This document shows positions 50,498-58,888 of a stretch of 64,000 nt of DNA, piece by piece. The position numbers and the translations under genes were made by a program. Each line of letters starts with the position of its first letter. Position 1 is the first letter of the stretch. The notes below the pieces were generated by a model. It was not told where the DNA came from. It was given only the letters and a program-made list of their open reading frames with translations, and ran no database searches. The DNA comes from GWA2-66-18 sp964537395 (GTDB lineage Bacteria; Elusimicrobiota; Elusimicrobia; UBA1565; UBA9628), in assembly GCA_964537395.1 (NCBI GenBank), contig CAZIBN010000011.1, forward strand, positions 1 through 64,000, written 5' to 3'.

Positions 50498-52090
50498 TTA
50501 TCGCCAGTGCTTGTTGGTGCGGGTCGCGTCGGCGGCCACGTCGTCCTGGTACATCTTGGACAGCTCGGTCCAGGTGATCTGATTGGCAGGGCGGGGCGGG
50601 GCGGGACGGGACGGAGCGGGCAGGGTTGCGTTCGTCATGTAAGCGAGGGCCTTGCCCAGGCGCGCGGTGTCGGCGCTGAGTCGTTCGAAGAAAGGGTGCG
50701 CGGCGGCCTGGCTCAGGTAGATCTCCGACGCATGATCGGGCTCGGCGGCGATCCGCTCCTTCAACCCCGTCACCTCACGGATGATGGACTCGGCGTTGAC
50801 GACCTCGCTCTGGTAATGGGACTCGAGGTCGGTCAGCTCCTTGCGCAGGAGCTCAAAGCGCTTGGGATCGATCCCGTGGCCCGAGGAGAAGTGATCCAGC
50901 ACCGGGAGCCAGGTCTTCTGCGAAGCCAGGTTGCGGTTCGCGCGTTCGACCTCTTTCTCGGCGGCGGCCAGGCGTGAGTTCAAGGTCGCCGTCGGATTCG
51001 CCATCTCGCTTTGGCTGAAGGTCACCGCGTAGTAGGGCAGGCGCATCTTGAGATTTGACAGGTAGCTGCCCGGGTCGGAAAGGTAGGTCCAGGCGCCAGC
51101 CTCTTCAAAGCGTCCGTCGAGCTCGTGGTCGATCGCCCAGCCGACGAGGCGGGCCAAGGTCTCATTGAGCTCGTGATAGTGGAAGGCGAGGTAGAGATTC
51201 TCCTTCGCCGCGCGGCCGTACCAGAGACCGTGTCCGAGAAGCTCGTGGCCGAGGACGGAGGGCAGGGATTCGCGCATGAAGCCCGGGTCGCCATCGATAT
51301 AATGACGGTTGAGACGGATCTCCGCGTAGCCCTCCTGGCGCCAGTCGGTGTAGGCCTGGGCGGCATAGAACTTCTTGCGGCCTTCGACGAGATAGAGCTG
51401 GGAGTCGGGGAAGTCGTCGAAATGGACATGGGCGGTCAGGCCCTCGGCGAGGAACTCCTTGGCGTAGCGGGCGCCGGTAGGCGTATCGAGCATACGCTTG
51501 AATGAGTTCTCCAGCGCTTTCTTCTCGTCGGGGCGGCCGCGGTCGTCGAGGCGCACGCGCTCGAGCATGCGCTCGAGCAGCGGGCGCGAATCCTCGGCCG
51601 GGACCAGCGGGCTCTCGTCGCCGCCGGGCGGCGCGACGATGCCGTCGCCGAGCGAGGCCGCGGACATGAAATTCTTCTCGAGCGCGCCGGCGCCGGCCTC
51701 GCCCTTCAGGTCCGCGAGGTTTTCGGCCTTGGCGCCGTGCTCGCGCAGGCTGTCGATGACCTTCTGGTTTTGCTGATGGATGACCGGTTTCGCGGCCGCG
51801 AGCGCAGTTGGAAAGAGAGCGGCCGGAAGGGCTTGTATCGCGGCGGCCGCCTTGACCGGCGCCAGCGGAATTGGCACGGCGTTGAGCGGGATGGGGGTTG
51901 CCGCCGCCGTCAGGCTCGGGCTCCAGGGGCTCAGCGCGAGGGGGAACGTCTGGGCCAGAGGAGAAACCCTCGCCGCGGTGGCGGAGAGGCTTGGGCTGGG
52001 GGAAAGGGGGATCTCGAGCGAAATGCGCTGGGCCCCCGCGTTGAACGCGGCGGCCGCAAGGAAAATTGCTGCGAGGAGCAGGCGTTTCAT
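50498..52090 (-). CDS. Secreted HELLGH-type putative zinc metallopeptidase
   Basis: A 530-residue protein with a clear signal peptide (KRLLLAAIFLAAAAFNAGAQ). A ~100-residue Pro/Ser/Ala-rich linker follows, then a globular domain. H282-E283-L-L-G-H287 is a zinc-binding HExxH-like motif. E307 or E310 in HYHELNETLA, some 20 residues on, could be the third ligand, as in gluzincins. The C-terminal third is helical and coiled-coil-like (SRLAAAEKEVERANRNLA). I cannot name a family. The start at 52090 is chosen for the signal peptide; AAGG and a -10-like TACAAT (52102-52107 on this strand) precede it. The longer open frame upstream overlaps hutI and lacks a signal. It lies opposite to the hut genes around it. 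Confidence 0.8.
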   Translation of the reverse strand: MKRLLLAAIFLAAAAFNAGAQRISLEIPLSPSPSLSATAARVSPLAQTFPLALSPWSPSLTAAATPIPLNAVPIPLAPVKAAAAIQALPAALFPTALAAAKPVIHQQNQKVIDSLREHGAKAENLADLKGEAGAGALEKNFMSAASLGDGIVAPPGGDESPLVPAEDSRPLLERMLERVRLDDRGRPDEKKALENSFKRMLDTPTGARYAKEFLAEGLTAHVHFDDFPDSQLYLVEGRKKFYAAQAYTDWRQEGYAEIRLNRHYIDGDPGFMRESLPSVLGHELLGHGLWYGRAAKENLYLAFHYHELNETLARLVGWAIDHELDGRFEEAGAWTYLSDPGSYLSNLKMRLPYYAVTFSQSEMANPTATLNSRLAAAEKEVERANRNLASQKTWLPVLDHFSSGHGIDPKRFELLRKELTDLESHYQSEVVNAESIIREVTGLKERIAAEPDHASEIYLSQAAAHPFFERLSADTARLGKALAYMTNATLPAPSRPAPPRPANQITWTELSKMYQDDVAADATRTNKHWR

Positions 52091-52177
52091 CCTTATCCAT
52101 GTATTGTATGGGGAATCGCGTATTTCGCCTAGGGTCCTCGGACCCCCCGGAATAGGCCTTCTGGCCGGGCGATTTCG

Positions 52178-52183
52178 TAGAAT
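52178..52183 (+). promoter_or_regulatory. -10 element (TAGAAT) for a leaderless hutI transcript
   Basis: TAGAAT is followed after six bases by the GTG start codon, the same spacing as at 41715. No good -35 is visible, and no Shine-Dalgarno. Confidence 0.5.
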
Positions 52184-52189
52184 ACAGCC

Positions 52190-53440
52190 GTGGCGACACT
52201 TATCCTGAATGCCTCGGAAATCCTGACCATGGCGGGCCCCGATGGACCCCGCTCGGGCCCGGATAGGGGGACGCTCGGCCTGCTGCGCGATGGCGCGATC
52301 CTGATCGAAAAGGGAAAGATCGTCGCGGCGGGCCCCAAGGCCGTCGTTTTGACTGATCCGTTGGCCAAGGGAGCCAAGATCCTCAGCGCGGAAGGCCGTG
52401 TTCTGATGCCGGGATTCGTCGACGCGCACACGCACCCGGTATTCGTGGCGCCCCGCCTTGAGGACTTCGAATCGCGCATCGCCGGGAAGAGCTATGCCGA
52501 GATCGCCCAGCGCGGCGGCGGCATCCTCTCCACGGTCAACGGCGTACGCGGCGCCAAGGAGGCGGATCTGGCCGCGGGGTTGCGGATGCGAGCCCTCGAT
52601 TTCGTCGCCTCCGGCACGACGACGATCGAGGCCAAGTCCGGCTACGGCCTCGACCTCGACAACGAGCTGAAGATATTACGCGTGATGCGCACCGTCTCCT
52701 CGCGCGGGCCGCTCGAGATCGTGCCCACCTTCCTCGGCGCGCACGCCGTCCCGCCCGAGTACAAGGGCCGCAAGGACGAGTTCATCGAGCGCATCTGCGA
52801 GACGATGATCCCGCGCGTGGCCGAAGAGAAGCTCGCGGTGTTCGTGGACCTGTTCTGCGAGAAGGGCTACTTCGACCTGAACGACCTCCGGCTCATCGCC
52901 GCCGCGGGCGCCAAGGCGGGGCTCAAGCTCAAGGTCCACGCCGAGCAGCTGTCTCGGATGGAGTCGCTCGGCGCCGCGCTCAAGCTCGGCGCGGTCACCG
53001 CCGACCATCTCGACTGCGTCGAGGAAGACGATCTTCACGCGCTCTCGACCTCCAAGACGGTGGCCTGCCTCGTGCCCGGCTCGAACTACTTCCTTGGCAA
53101 GCCCTATCCGCCCGCGCGCCGTCTGCTCGACAGCGGGGCGGCCGTCGCTCTCGCCACCGATTTCAACCCGGGCACCTGCCCGTGCTTCGACATGCGCATG
53201 ATCGTCTCGATCGCGTGCACGCAGATGAAGATGAGCCCGGCCGAGGCGCTCGTCTCGGCGACGATCAACGGCGCGCACGCTCTTGGTCTCGGAGCCTCGC
53301 ACGGGTCTTTGGAGCCTGGGAAGGTGGCCGACATCGCCTGCTTCGACGCCGAGGATCATCGCGAGCTCGCCTACTGGTTCGGCGCCCCGCGCACGCGCTG
53401 GGTCATGAAGCGCGGTGAGATCGCCTGGAAGGCAAGTTGA
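52190..53440 (+). CDS. hutI: Imidazolonepropionase
   Basis: Hydrolyses imidazolone-5-propionate to N-formimidoyl-glutamate, third step of histidine degradation. This 416-residue amidohydrolase has the metal-binding DAHTHPVF near residue 82, the family stretch IAQRGGGILSTV, EAKSGYGLDLDNE and HAEQ (~residue 246), and ATDFNPGTCPC near residue 320. All metal and substrate residues expected of HutI seem present. The GTG start lies six bases after a TAGAAT box. Its stop overlaps the TTG start of the HAD gene (TTGA), so translation is likely coupled. It is divergent from the metallopeptidase gene; the ~100 bases between hold both promoters. Confidence 0.95.
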   Translation: MATLILNASEILTMAGPDGPRSGPDRGTLGLLRDGAILIEKGKIVAAGPKAVVLTDPLAKGAKILSAEGRVLMPGFVDAHTHPVFVAPRLEDFESRIAGKSYAEIAQRGGGILSTVNGVRGAKEADLAAGLRMRALDFVASGTTTIEAKSGYGLDLDNELKILRVMRTVSSRGPLEIVPTFLGAHAVPPEYKGRKDEFIERICETMIPRVAEEKLAVFVDLFCEKGYFDLNDLRLIAAAGAKAGLKLKVHAEQLSRMESLGAALKLGAVTADHLDCVEEDDLHALSTSKTVACLVPGSNYFLGKPYPPARRLLDSGAAVALATDFNPGTCPCFDMRMIVSIACTQMKMSPAEALVSATINGAHALGLGASHGSLEPGKVADIACFDAEDHRELAYWFGAPRTRWVMKRGEIAWKAS

Positions 53441-54132
53441 AAGTTCTGCTTTTCGATATCGACGGCACCTTGATTCGCGGCGGGGGGGCCGGTCGCAAGG
53501 CGCTGAATCGAGCGGCGTTGAAACTTTACGGAAAGAAGAATGCGTGCTCCGAGCTGTCGTTGGCGGGCCGCACCGATCTGTATAACTTCGCCGAGACGTA
53601 CCGGAACGCGACGGGGAAGAAGCCGACCCCCGCGGCGGTGGAGAAGCTCCATCAGGAGTATCTGCGGTTCCTGCCGTATTATGTGAGGTCGGCGATCCGA
53701 AGCCGGACGTATCACATCCCGCCGGGCCTTCGGACCTTGCTCAAGCATCTGAGCCGGGATAAGCGCGTGCTTCTCGGCCTGGGCACGGGCAACATGGAAA
53801 AAGGCGCCCGCATCAAGCTCGCTCCGTCGGGCTTCAACGCCTACTTCCTGTTCGGCGGCTTCGGCTCCGACGCGTTCCATCGCCACGAATTGTTGAAAAA
53901 AGCCGTCATCCGAGCCAGAAAGCTGGCTCACGCCTCGTTCACATCCAAAGACGTCTATGTGATCGGCGACACCCCGTTCGACGTCTCCGCCGGGAAGAAG
54001 GCGGGATTCAAGACCATCGCGGTCGGGACCGGCTACGCGTCTTGGAAGGAGCTTAACGCGTCACGTCCCGATCATCTCGCGAAAGACTTCAGGAACATAA
54101 AAACATGGCTAAACTGGTTCGAGTTGAACTGA
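53437..54132 (+). CDS. HAD-superfamily hydrolase (phosphatase-like)
   Basis: A 231-residue HAD enzyme with the four signature motifs: DIDGTL (D7 nucleophile, D9 acid/base), the threonine of LGTGN, a lysine in the C-terminal part, and GDTPFDV. A helical cap (~residues 20-90) gives the phosphoglycolate phosphatase-like subfamily architecture. The substrate cannot be read from sequence. The TTG start overlaps the hutI stop, and the gene's last 28 bases overlap the aldehyde dehydrogenase, so hutI, this gene and the dehydrogenase form one transcription unit. No histidine-pathway step needs a phosphatase; it may be a housekeeping or damage-repair enzyme. Confidence 0.9.
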   Translation: MKVLLFDIDGTLIRGGGAGRKALNRAALKLYGKKNACSELSLAGRTDLYNFAETYRNATGKKPTPAAVEKLHQEYLRFLPYYVRSAIRSRTYHIPPGLRTLLKHLSRDKRVLLGLGTGNMEKGARIKLAPSGFNAYFLFGGFGSDAFHRHELLKKAVIRARKLAHASFTSKDVYVIGDTPFDVSAGKKAGFKTIAVGTGYASWKELNASRPDHLAKDFRNIKTWLNWFELN

Positions 54133-55442
54133 CCGACGAGGCGTCCGCCGCCGCCGTCGCCGCCCGTTGCGCCGCCGCGACGGGCGCTGCGGCGATGCCT
54201 GCTCATGCCCGCGCGAGAATATTGCTCAAGGCCGCCGAAATGCTGGAAGCCCAGGCCGAGGACTTCGCCCGCTTGATCTGTACCGAGGTCGGCAAGCCGC
54301 TGAAGGAAGCCCGCCGTGAAGCCGCACGCGGAGCCTTCACTCTCCGCTGGGCCGGCGAGGAATCAAAACGTGTCATGGGCGAATTGCTGCCTCTCGACCT
54401 CGACGCCAACTCCGAGGGCCGCTACGCCTTGGTCAAGCGAGTGCCGCGCGGCCCGGCGCTGTTCATCACCCCGTTTAATTTCCCTCTGAATCTCGTCGCG
54501 CACAAGGTCGCCCCGGCCGTCGCCGTCGGCCTGCCCTTCGTGCTCAAGCCCGACCCGCGTTGCCCCAAGACGGCGGAAAAGCTGATCGGCCTGCTCGTGG
54601 ACGCGGGCTGGCCCGCCGAGGCCGCGATCGTCGTGGGAGGTCCGCTTCCGGCCGCCGAGGCCCTCGTCCGCGACGAGCGCTTCCGCATCTTCTCCTTCAC
54701 CGGTTCGACCTCGGTCGGCTGGAAGCTGAAAGCCCTCGCGGTGAAGGCCCACAGCTGCCTCGAGCTCGGCGGCAACGCCGCGGTCTTTGTCGGCAGCGAC
54801 GCCGACCTGCCCTGGGCCGCCGCGCGCTGCGCCTGGGGAGCCTTCTACTACTCCGGCCAGGTGTGCATCTCGGTCCAGCGCATCTATGTCGAGCAATCGG
54901 TGCACGCCGAATTCCGCCGCCTGCTCGTCGAGAACATCAAGCTTCTCGTCATCGGCGACCCGATGGACGAGAAAACCGATATCGGCCCCTTGATCGATGA
55001 GAAGACCGCGATCCGCGTCGAGGAGTGGCTTAAGGAAGCCGTCGGGAAAGGCGCCAAGCTCTGGACGGGCGGACCTCGCAACGGACGGGTCATCCCGCCT
55101 TCTCTCCTGGAAGGCGTTCCTGCCGATTGCAAGCTGTCCTGCGAGGAAGCCTTCGGCCCCGTCGCGACCTTGGACGCCGTGACCAGCCGTGAGGACGCCC
55201 TCGATCGCATGGCGAACTCTCGCTACGGTCTGCAGGCCGGTCTTTTTACAAACGATCTCGCCTTCATCCACAAGGCATTCGACCGGTTGCCCGTCGGCGG
55301 CCTCATCGTCAACGACATCCCGACCTTTCGCTCCGACGCGATGCCCTACGGCGGCGTGAAGGACTCCGGCACCGGCCGCGAAGGCGTGAGATACGCCATG
55401 GAAGATTTCACCGAAGCCAAAACGTTGGTCCTCAAATCTTAG
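54105..55442 (+). CDS. NAD(P)-dependent aldehyde dehydrogenase
   Basis: A 445-residue aldehyde dehydrogenase, slightly short for the family. The active-site cysteine is C254 in SGQVCISVQR and the general base is E220 in CLELGGNAA; FTGSTSVGWK is the nucleotide-binding turn, and FITPFNFPLN is also family-typical. The sequence is nearest in feel to succinate-semialdehyde/glyceraldehyde-3-phosphate (non-phosphorylating) types, but substrate is not assigned. The first 28 bases overlap the HAD gene. A foot-conserved hairpin begins one base after its stop and is followed by the FTCD gene. Its place inside the hut run suggests oxidation of an amino-acid-derived aldehyde, which is inference only. Confidence 0.92.
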   Translation: MAKLVRVELTDEASAAAVAARCAAATGAAAMPAHARARILLKAAEMLEAQAEDFARLICTEVGKPLKEARREAARGAFTLRWAGEESKRVMGELLPLDLDANSEGRYALVKRVPRGPALFITPFNFPLNLVAHKVAPAVAVGLPFVLKPDPRCPKTAEKLIGLLVDAGWPAEAAIVVGGPLPAAEALVRDERFRIFSFTGSTSVGWKLKALAVKAHSCLELGGNAAVFVGSDADLPWAAARCAWGAFYYSGQVCISVQRIYVEQSVHAEFRRLLVENIKLLVIGDPMDEKTDIGPLIDEKTAIRVEEWLKEAVGKGAKLWTGGPRNGRVIPPSLLEGVPADCKLSCEEAFGPVATLDAVTSREDALDRMANSRYGLQAGLFTNDLAFIHKAFDRLPVGGLIVNDIPTFRSDAMPYGGVKDSGTGREGVRYAMEDFTEAKTLVLKS

Positions 55443-55443
55443 A

Positions 55444-55514
55444 GGGGTCAGGCTTTCCGATGTTGCAATTCTCGTATTGGCCGGACGAATTGCAACATCG
55501 GAAAGCCTGACCCC
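55444..55514. repeat. Foot-conserved hairpin element 4 (28-bp stem, 15-nt loop)
   Basis: Perfect inverted repeat with arms 55444-55471 and 55487-55514. The outer motif GGGGTCAGGCT is mirrored as AGCCTGACCCC; the inner 17 bp are unique. It begins one base after the preceding stop and, like element 1, its right end runs straight into a Shine-Dalgarno (AAGGAG) of the next gene. Confidence 0.93.
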
Positions 55515-55525
55515 AAGGAGCTCAT

Positions 55526-57013
55526 ATGAAGCTTGTTGAATGCGTGCCGAATTTTTCGGAAGGGCGGGATAAGGTGAAGGTGCAGAAGGTCGTGGACGCG
55601 GCGAAGTCTGCCGGGGTCACGATCCTTGATGTGGAGATAGACTCAGACCATCACAGATGCGTTCTTTCGTTCGTGGGAGCGCCCGACGCGTGCGTGGAGG
55701 CGTGCTTTCGTGTGGCGAAAACGGCGATGGAGCTGATCGACCTCAACATTCATAAGGGCGAGCACCCGCGCATGGGGGCCGTCGATGTGATCCCGTTCAT
55801 CCCGGTCGCGGGCGTGACGATCGAGGATTGCGTGAAGCTCGCCGAGAAGCTGGCGGCGCGCATCGGCAGCGAGCTGAAGATCCCGACCTATCTCTATGAC
55901 CATGCCGCGCGCAAGCCGGAGCGCAAGGACCTTGCCGCCGTGCGTAAAGGGCAGTTCGAAGGCTTGAAGGACCTCATCGGTAAGGATGAGACCCGCACGC
56001 CTGATTTCGGACCGAACGCCATTCATCCCACCGCGGGCGCCGTGGCGGTCGGGGCGCGGCAGCAGATCGTGAATTTCAATTTGAATCTGGATACGCACGA
56101 CATGGTCGCGGGCAAGGACATCGCCAAGCGCGTGCGCGCGTCCGGCGGGGGGCTGCCGGCGGTGCGGGGCAAGGAGATCGATCTCGCCGCGCGCGGCCAG
56201 GTGCAGATCTCGACCGTTCTGACGGATTATAAGAAGAGCTCGATGGCCAAGGTGCTGTCGACGACGATGGCGCTGGCCGATGAGCACAAGGCCAAGATCA
56301 CGGGCACCGAGATCGTCGGTCTTCTGCCGCGTCAGGCGCTGGTGGATTTCGCGATCGAGACGCTGCAGCTTGAGAACTTCGACCCGGAGGTCCAGATACT
56401 GGAGAACCGTCTCGAGGCGGTCGGGGCGCTCGGCGGGGGGAACGATTGGATGGCAGCGGGGCGGCAGGTCGCCGAGGCTATGTCTAATACCGACGCCACT
56501 CCCGGCGGCGGATCGGCGGCGGCGATCGCCGGCGCGATGGGCTGCGGCCTGGGCGAGATGGCGCTCGGCATCAGCCTGAAGTCGAAGAAGCTCGACGAGG
56601 CCAAGCGGCCGGCTCTGACGGCCGCCCATAAGACTTTGGGGGAGATGCGCGCCACCTTCGACACGCTCGCGGCGGACGACGCCGCGGCCTTCGACCGCTT
56701 CATGGACGCGATGTCCTTGCCCAAGGACGACGCCTCCCGCCCGGCGCGGATCCAGGCCGAGCTCAAGCATGCCGCCGAGGTGCCTCTCAGGACGGCGCAG
56801 ATCGCGGCGGGCGCGCTGGCGACGGCGAAGAACGCCGTGCCGTTGGCGAGCCCCGCGGTGGTCTCCGACATCAACTGCGCGATCCATCTGCTGAAGGCGG
56901 CGGCGCAGTGCGCGGCGGAGAACGTGCGTATTAATATCGGCGGCATCAAGGACGCGGAGGCGGCGAAGGATCTTGAGAGCCGCCTCGATAGGACCTTGGC
57001 GGCCTGCGCGTAG
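55526..57013 (+). CDS. ftcD: Bifunctional glutamate formimidoyltransferase / formimidoyl-THF cyclodeaminase
   Basis: Transfers the formimidoyl group from N-formimidoyl-glutamate to tetrahydrofolate, freeing glutamate, then releases ammonia to give 5,10-methenyl-THF. Both activities are fused in 495 residues. The transferase half (~1-295) starts KLVECVPNFSEGRD and has catalytic H80 in GEHPRMGAVDVIPFIP. The cyclodeaminase half (~305-495) has ATPGGGSAAAIAGAMG and the NCAIHLLKAAAQ helix. This fused form is known from animals and from some bacteria; many bacteria use HutG or HutF instead. With hutH, hutU and hutI it completes a folate-linked histidine pathway. AAGGAG precedes the ATG, immediately after a long hairpin. 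Confidence 0.95.
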   Translation: MKLVECVPNFSEGRDKVKVQKVVDAAKSAGVTILDVEIDSDHHRCVLSFVGAPDACVEACFRVAKTAMELIDLNIHKGEHPRMGAVDVIPFIPVAGVTIEDCVKLAEKLAARIGSELKIPTYLYDHAARKPERKDLAAVRKGQFEGLKDLIGKDETRTPDFGPNAIHPTAGAVAVGARQQIVNFNLNLDTHDMVAGKDIAKRVRASGGGLPAVRGKEIDLAARGQVQISTVLTDYKKSSMAKVLSTTMALADEHKAKITGTEIVGLLPRQALVDFAIETLQLENFDPEVQILENRLEAVGALGGGNDWMAAGRQVAEAMSNTDATPGGGSAAAIAGAMGCGLGEMALGISLKSKKLDEAKRPALTAAHKTLGEMRATFDTLAADDAAAFDRFMDAMSLPKDDASRPARIQAELKHAAEVPLRTAQIAAGALATAKNAVPLASPAVVSDINCAIHLLKAAAQCAAENVRINIGGIKDAEAAKDLESRLDRTLAACA

Positions 57014-57014
57014 A

Positions 57015-57569
57015 GTGACGCCCCCGGAGATCCGCCGGGCGGGTCCGTCCGACTGGGCGGCCATCAAGGCCATCTGCGCGGAGACCGGCCGTCAGGGCGA
57101 GCCGGTCGATGCCGAGGAGCGTGACGCTTTCGGCGAGCATTGGATCGGACCGTACCGCGTGCTTCGGCCGGCATGGACCTTCGTCGCCGTCATCGATGAC
57201 GCGGTCGTCGGCTATCTGACGGGCTGCCCTGACACCCTCCAGTTCGAAAAAGAAAGACGGCGGGTCTTGAGCCCGGCCCCCGACTCCCGCGAGCTTTTCT
57301 CGGAGGACGTACGGCTCAAGCTCTGGATCGAGCATCCCGCGCATCTGCACATGAATGTCTCGGACGGTTTTCGTCGCCTGGGGATCGGCGGAGGTCTGAT
57401 CCGGGAATTCTTCGCCGCTCTGCGGCAGGCGGGCGTGCCCTCGACGCATGTGATCTGCGGCCCGACCGCGGCGCCGGCTTGGACGCGCATGGGGTTTCAT
57501 CTCGAGGCGACGGTCGAGGCGGCGCCCGGCATCGTGGTCAGCGCGCTGACGCGCCCTGTGGCCGCTTAA
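57015..57569 (+). CDS. GNAT-family N-acetyltransferase
   Basis: A 184-residue acetyl-CoA-dependent acyltransferase. Motif A is clear in HMNVSDGFRRLGIGGGLI, with the R/G-x-G-x-G/A pyrophosphate loop; the preceding FVAVIDDAVVGYLTG forms the central strand, and PAWTRMGFHLEA is the usual C-terminal F-Y/F-x-G-F segment. The residues between ~85 and 115 are an insertion relative to the simplest GNAT proteins. Substrate unknown. GTG at 57015 is chosen as start because it lies one base after the FTCD stop and opens the fold; an upstream in-frame ATG lies inside FTCD. Its stop TAA overlaps, on the other strand, the stop of the antiporter gene. Confidence 0.85.
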   Translation: MTPPEIRRAGPSDWAAIKAICAETGRQGEPVDAEERDAFGEHWIGPYRVLRPAWTFVAVIDDAVVGYLTGCPDTLQFEKERRRVLSPAPDSRELFSEDVRLKLWIEHPAHLHMNVSDGFRRLGIGGGLIREFFAALRQAGVPSTHVICGPTAAPAWTRMGFHLEATVEAAPGIVVSALTRPVAA

Positions 57570-58729
57570 GACAGCGACTTCTTCAGCAGGGGCGGCGCGA
57601 GGAAGGTGGTGACGATCACCATCGCGACGACGGCGGCGTACAGCGCAGGCTCCACGATGCCCGCCGCGAGGCCGATCTGCGCGAAGATGAGGCCGACCTC
57701 GCCGCGCGGGATCATGCCGAAGCCGATGGCCCAGCGGTTGAGCTTGCGGTCGCGTACGGCGAAGGCGCTGACGATCTTCCCCGCGACGGCCGCGAGGATG
57801 AGGAGCGCGGCGAGGCCCAGCACGGTGCGGCTCTCAGCCGTGGCGGGGTTGAACACGGACAGGTCCACCTTGGCGCCGACCATGACGAAGAACACGGGCG
57901 CGAAGATGTCCACGACCGGCCGGACGGTCTCGTCGATGTCCTCCTTCTTGTCGGTGCGCGCGAGCAGTATGCCCGCGGTGAAGGCTCCGACGATCATGGC
58001 CGTGCCCAGCGCGTGGGCCGTGAGCGCCATCGCGAAGGCGAAGCACACGGCCATCCCGACGAGAACCCCGCGCACGCGCATGCGGCGGACGATCTTGACG
58101 AGCGCCTCAGACAGGTAAGGTCCGAGCCAAAGCGCGGCGGCGAGAAAGCCCGCGGACAACAGGATCGTCTTGAGGACCCCGCCCCACTGAAGCGAGCCCG
58201 AGCTGGCGATGCCCTGCACCGCCGAGAGGATGATGATGCCCATCACGTCGTCGATGACGGCGGCGCCGAGGACGATCTGGGCCTCCGGTAGATGGAGCTT
58301 GCCCATGTCGGAGAGGACGCGCGCGGTGATGCCGACGCTCGTCGCCGTCAGCGCGGCGCCCACGAAGACGCACTCCATGGAGGGCTTCCCGAGCGCGGCC
58401 ATCAGGCCCCAGCCGAGCGCGAACGGAACGATGACGCCGATCGCCGCGACGGCCGAGGCGGTCGGGCCGGCCTTGAGCATCTGGCCCAGATCGCTGTGTA
58501 TCCCGGTCTCGAACAGGAGCAGGATCACTCCGATCTCGGACATGAGCGCGAGGGCGGGGTCGTTGAGATGGAAGAAGCTGAAAATGCCGGTGCCCAGGAC
58601 GACGCCTCCGATCAGCTCGCCCAGAACGGCGGGCTGGCCCAGGCGCTCGGCGAGCTCCCCGAACAGCTTGGCGCTGAGCAGGATGACGAGCAGCTCGGCG
58701 ACGAAGCGTACGATGTCGAGTTCGTGCAT
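57566..58729 (-). CDS. CPA2-family monovalent cation:proton antiporter
   Basis: A 387-residue membrane protein with about 11-13 helices and no C-terminal regulatory domain. LGELIGGVVLGTG in the second helix and the paired aspartates of AAVIDDVMGIIIL (the ND/DD motif of the fifth helix) are characteristic of the Kef/Nap type of cation/proton antiporter. The start at 58729 follows AAGG and opens the first helix; 23 further upstream codons are possible but polar. TATATT lies nine bases upstream of the ATG as a -10 candidate. Whether it carries Na+ or K+ cannot be told. Confidence 0.9.
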   Translation of the reverse strand: MHELDIVRFVAELLVILLSAKLFGELAERLGQPAVLGELIGGVVLGTGIFSFFHLNDPALALMSEIGVILLLFETGIHSDLGQMLKAGPTASAVAAIGVIVPFALGWGLMAALGKPSMECVFVGAALTATSVGITARVLSDMGKLHLPEAQIVLGAAVIDDVMGIIILSAVQGIASSGSLQWGGVLKTILLSAGFLAAALWLGPYLSEALVKIVRRMRVRGVLVGMAVCFAFAMALTAHALGTAMIVGAFTAGILLARTDKKEDIDETVRPVVDIFAPVFFVMVGAKVDLSVFNPATAESRTVLGLAALLILAAVAGKIVSAFAVRDRKLNRWAIGFGMIPRGEVGLIFAQIGLAAGIVEPALYAAVVAMVIVTTFLAPPLLKKSLS

Positions 58730-58821
58730 TGCCTTGAGAATATAAGCGAAATGCGGCCATTGAGCAAGGGTAATCGTGAAACTATTTCGGGGGGTCAATC
58801 GTCTGGTAGGAGGGGCGGAAG

Positions 58822-58887
58822 ATGCGTTATCGCTCCAATACGATGGCTACTGCCAGAGTGGCAGGGGCCATAGCACGGAGGATTTGA
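58822..58887 (+). CDS. Possible 21-residue leader ORF before the XRE gene
   Basis: A short frame starts at ATG 58822 with a strong AGGAGGG (58808-58814) eight bases upstream, encodes a basic peptide beginning MRYRSN and ending ARRI, and stops one base before the XRE start. The good ribosome site and tight junction argue for translation, as a leader peptide or a remnant of a toxin partner. The peptide itself is not recognised. Confidence 0.35.
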   Translation: MRYRSNTMATARVAGAIARRI

Positions 58888-58888
58888 A

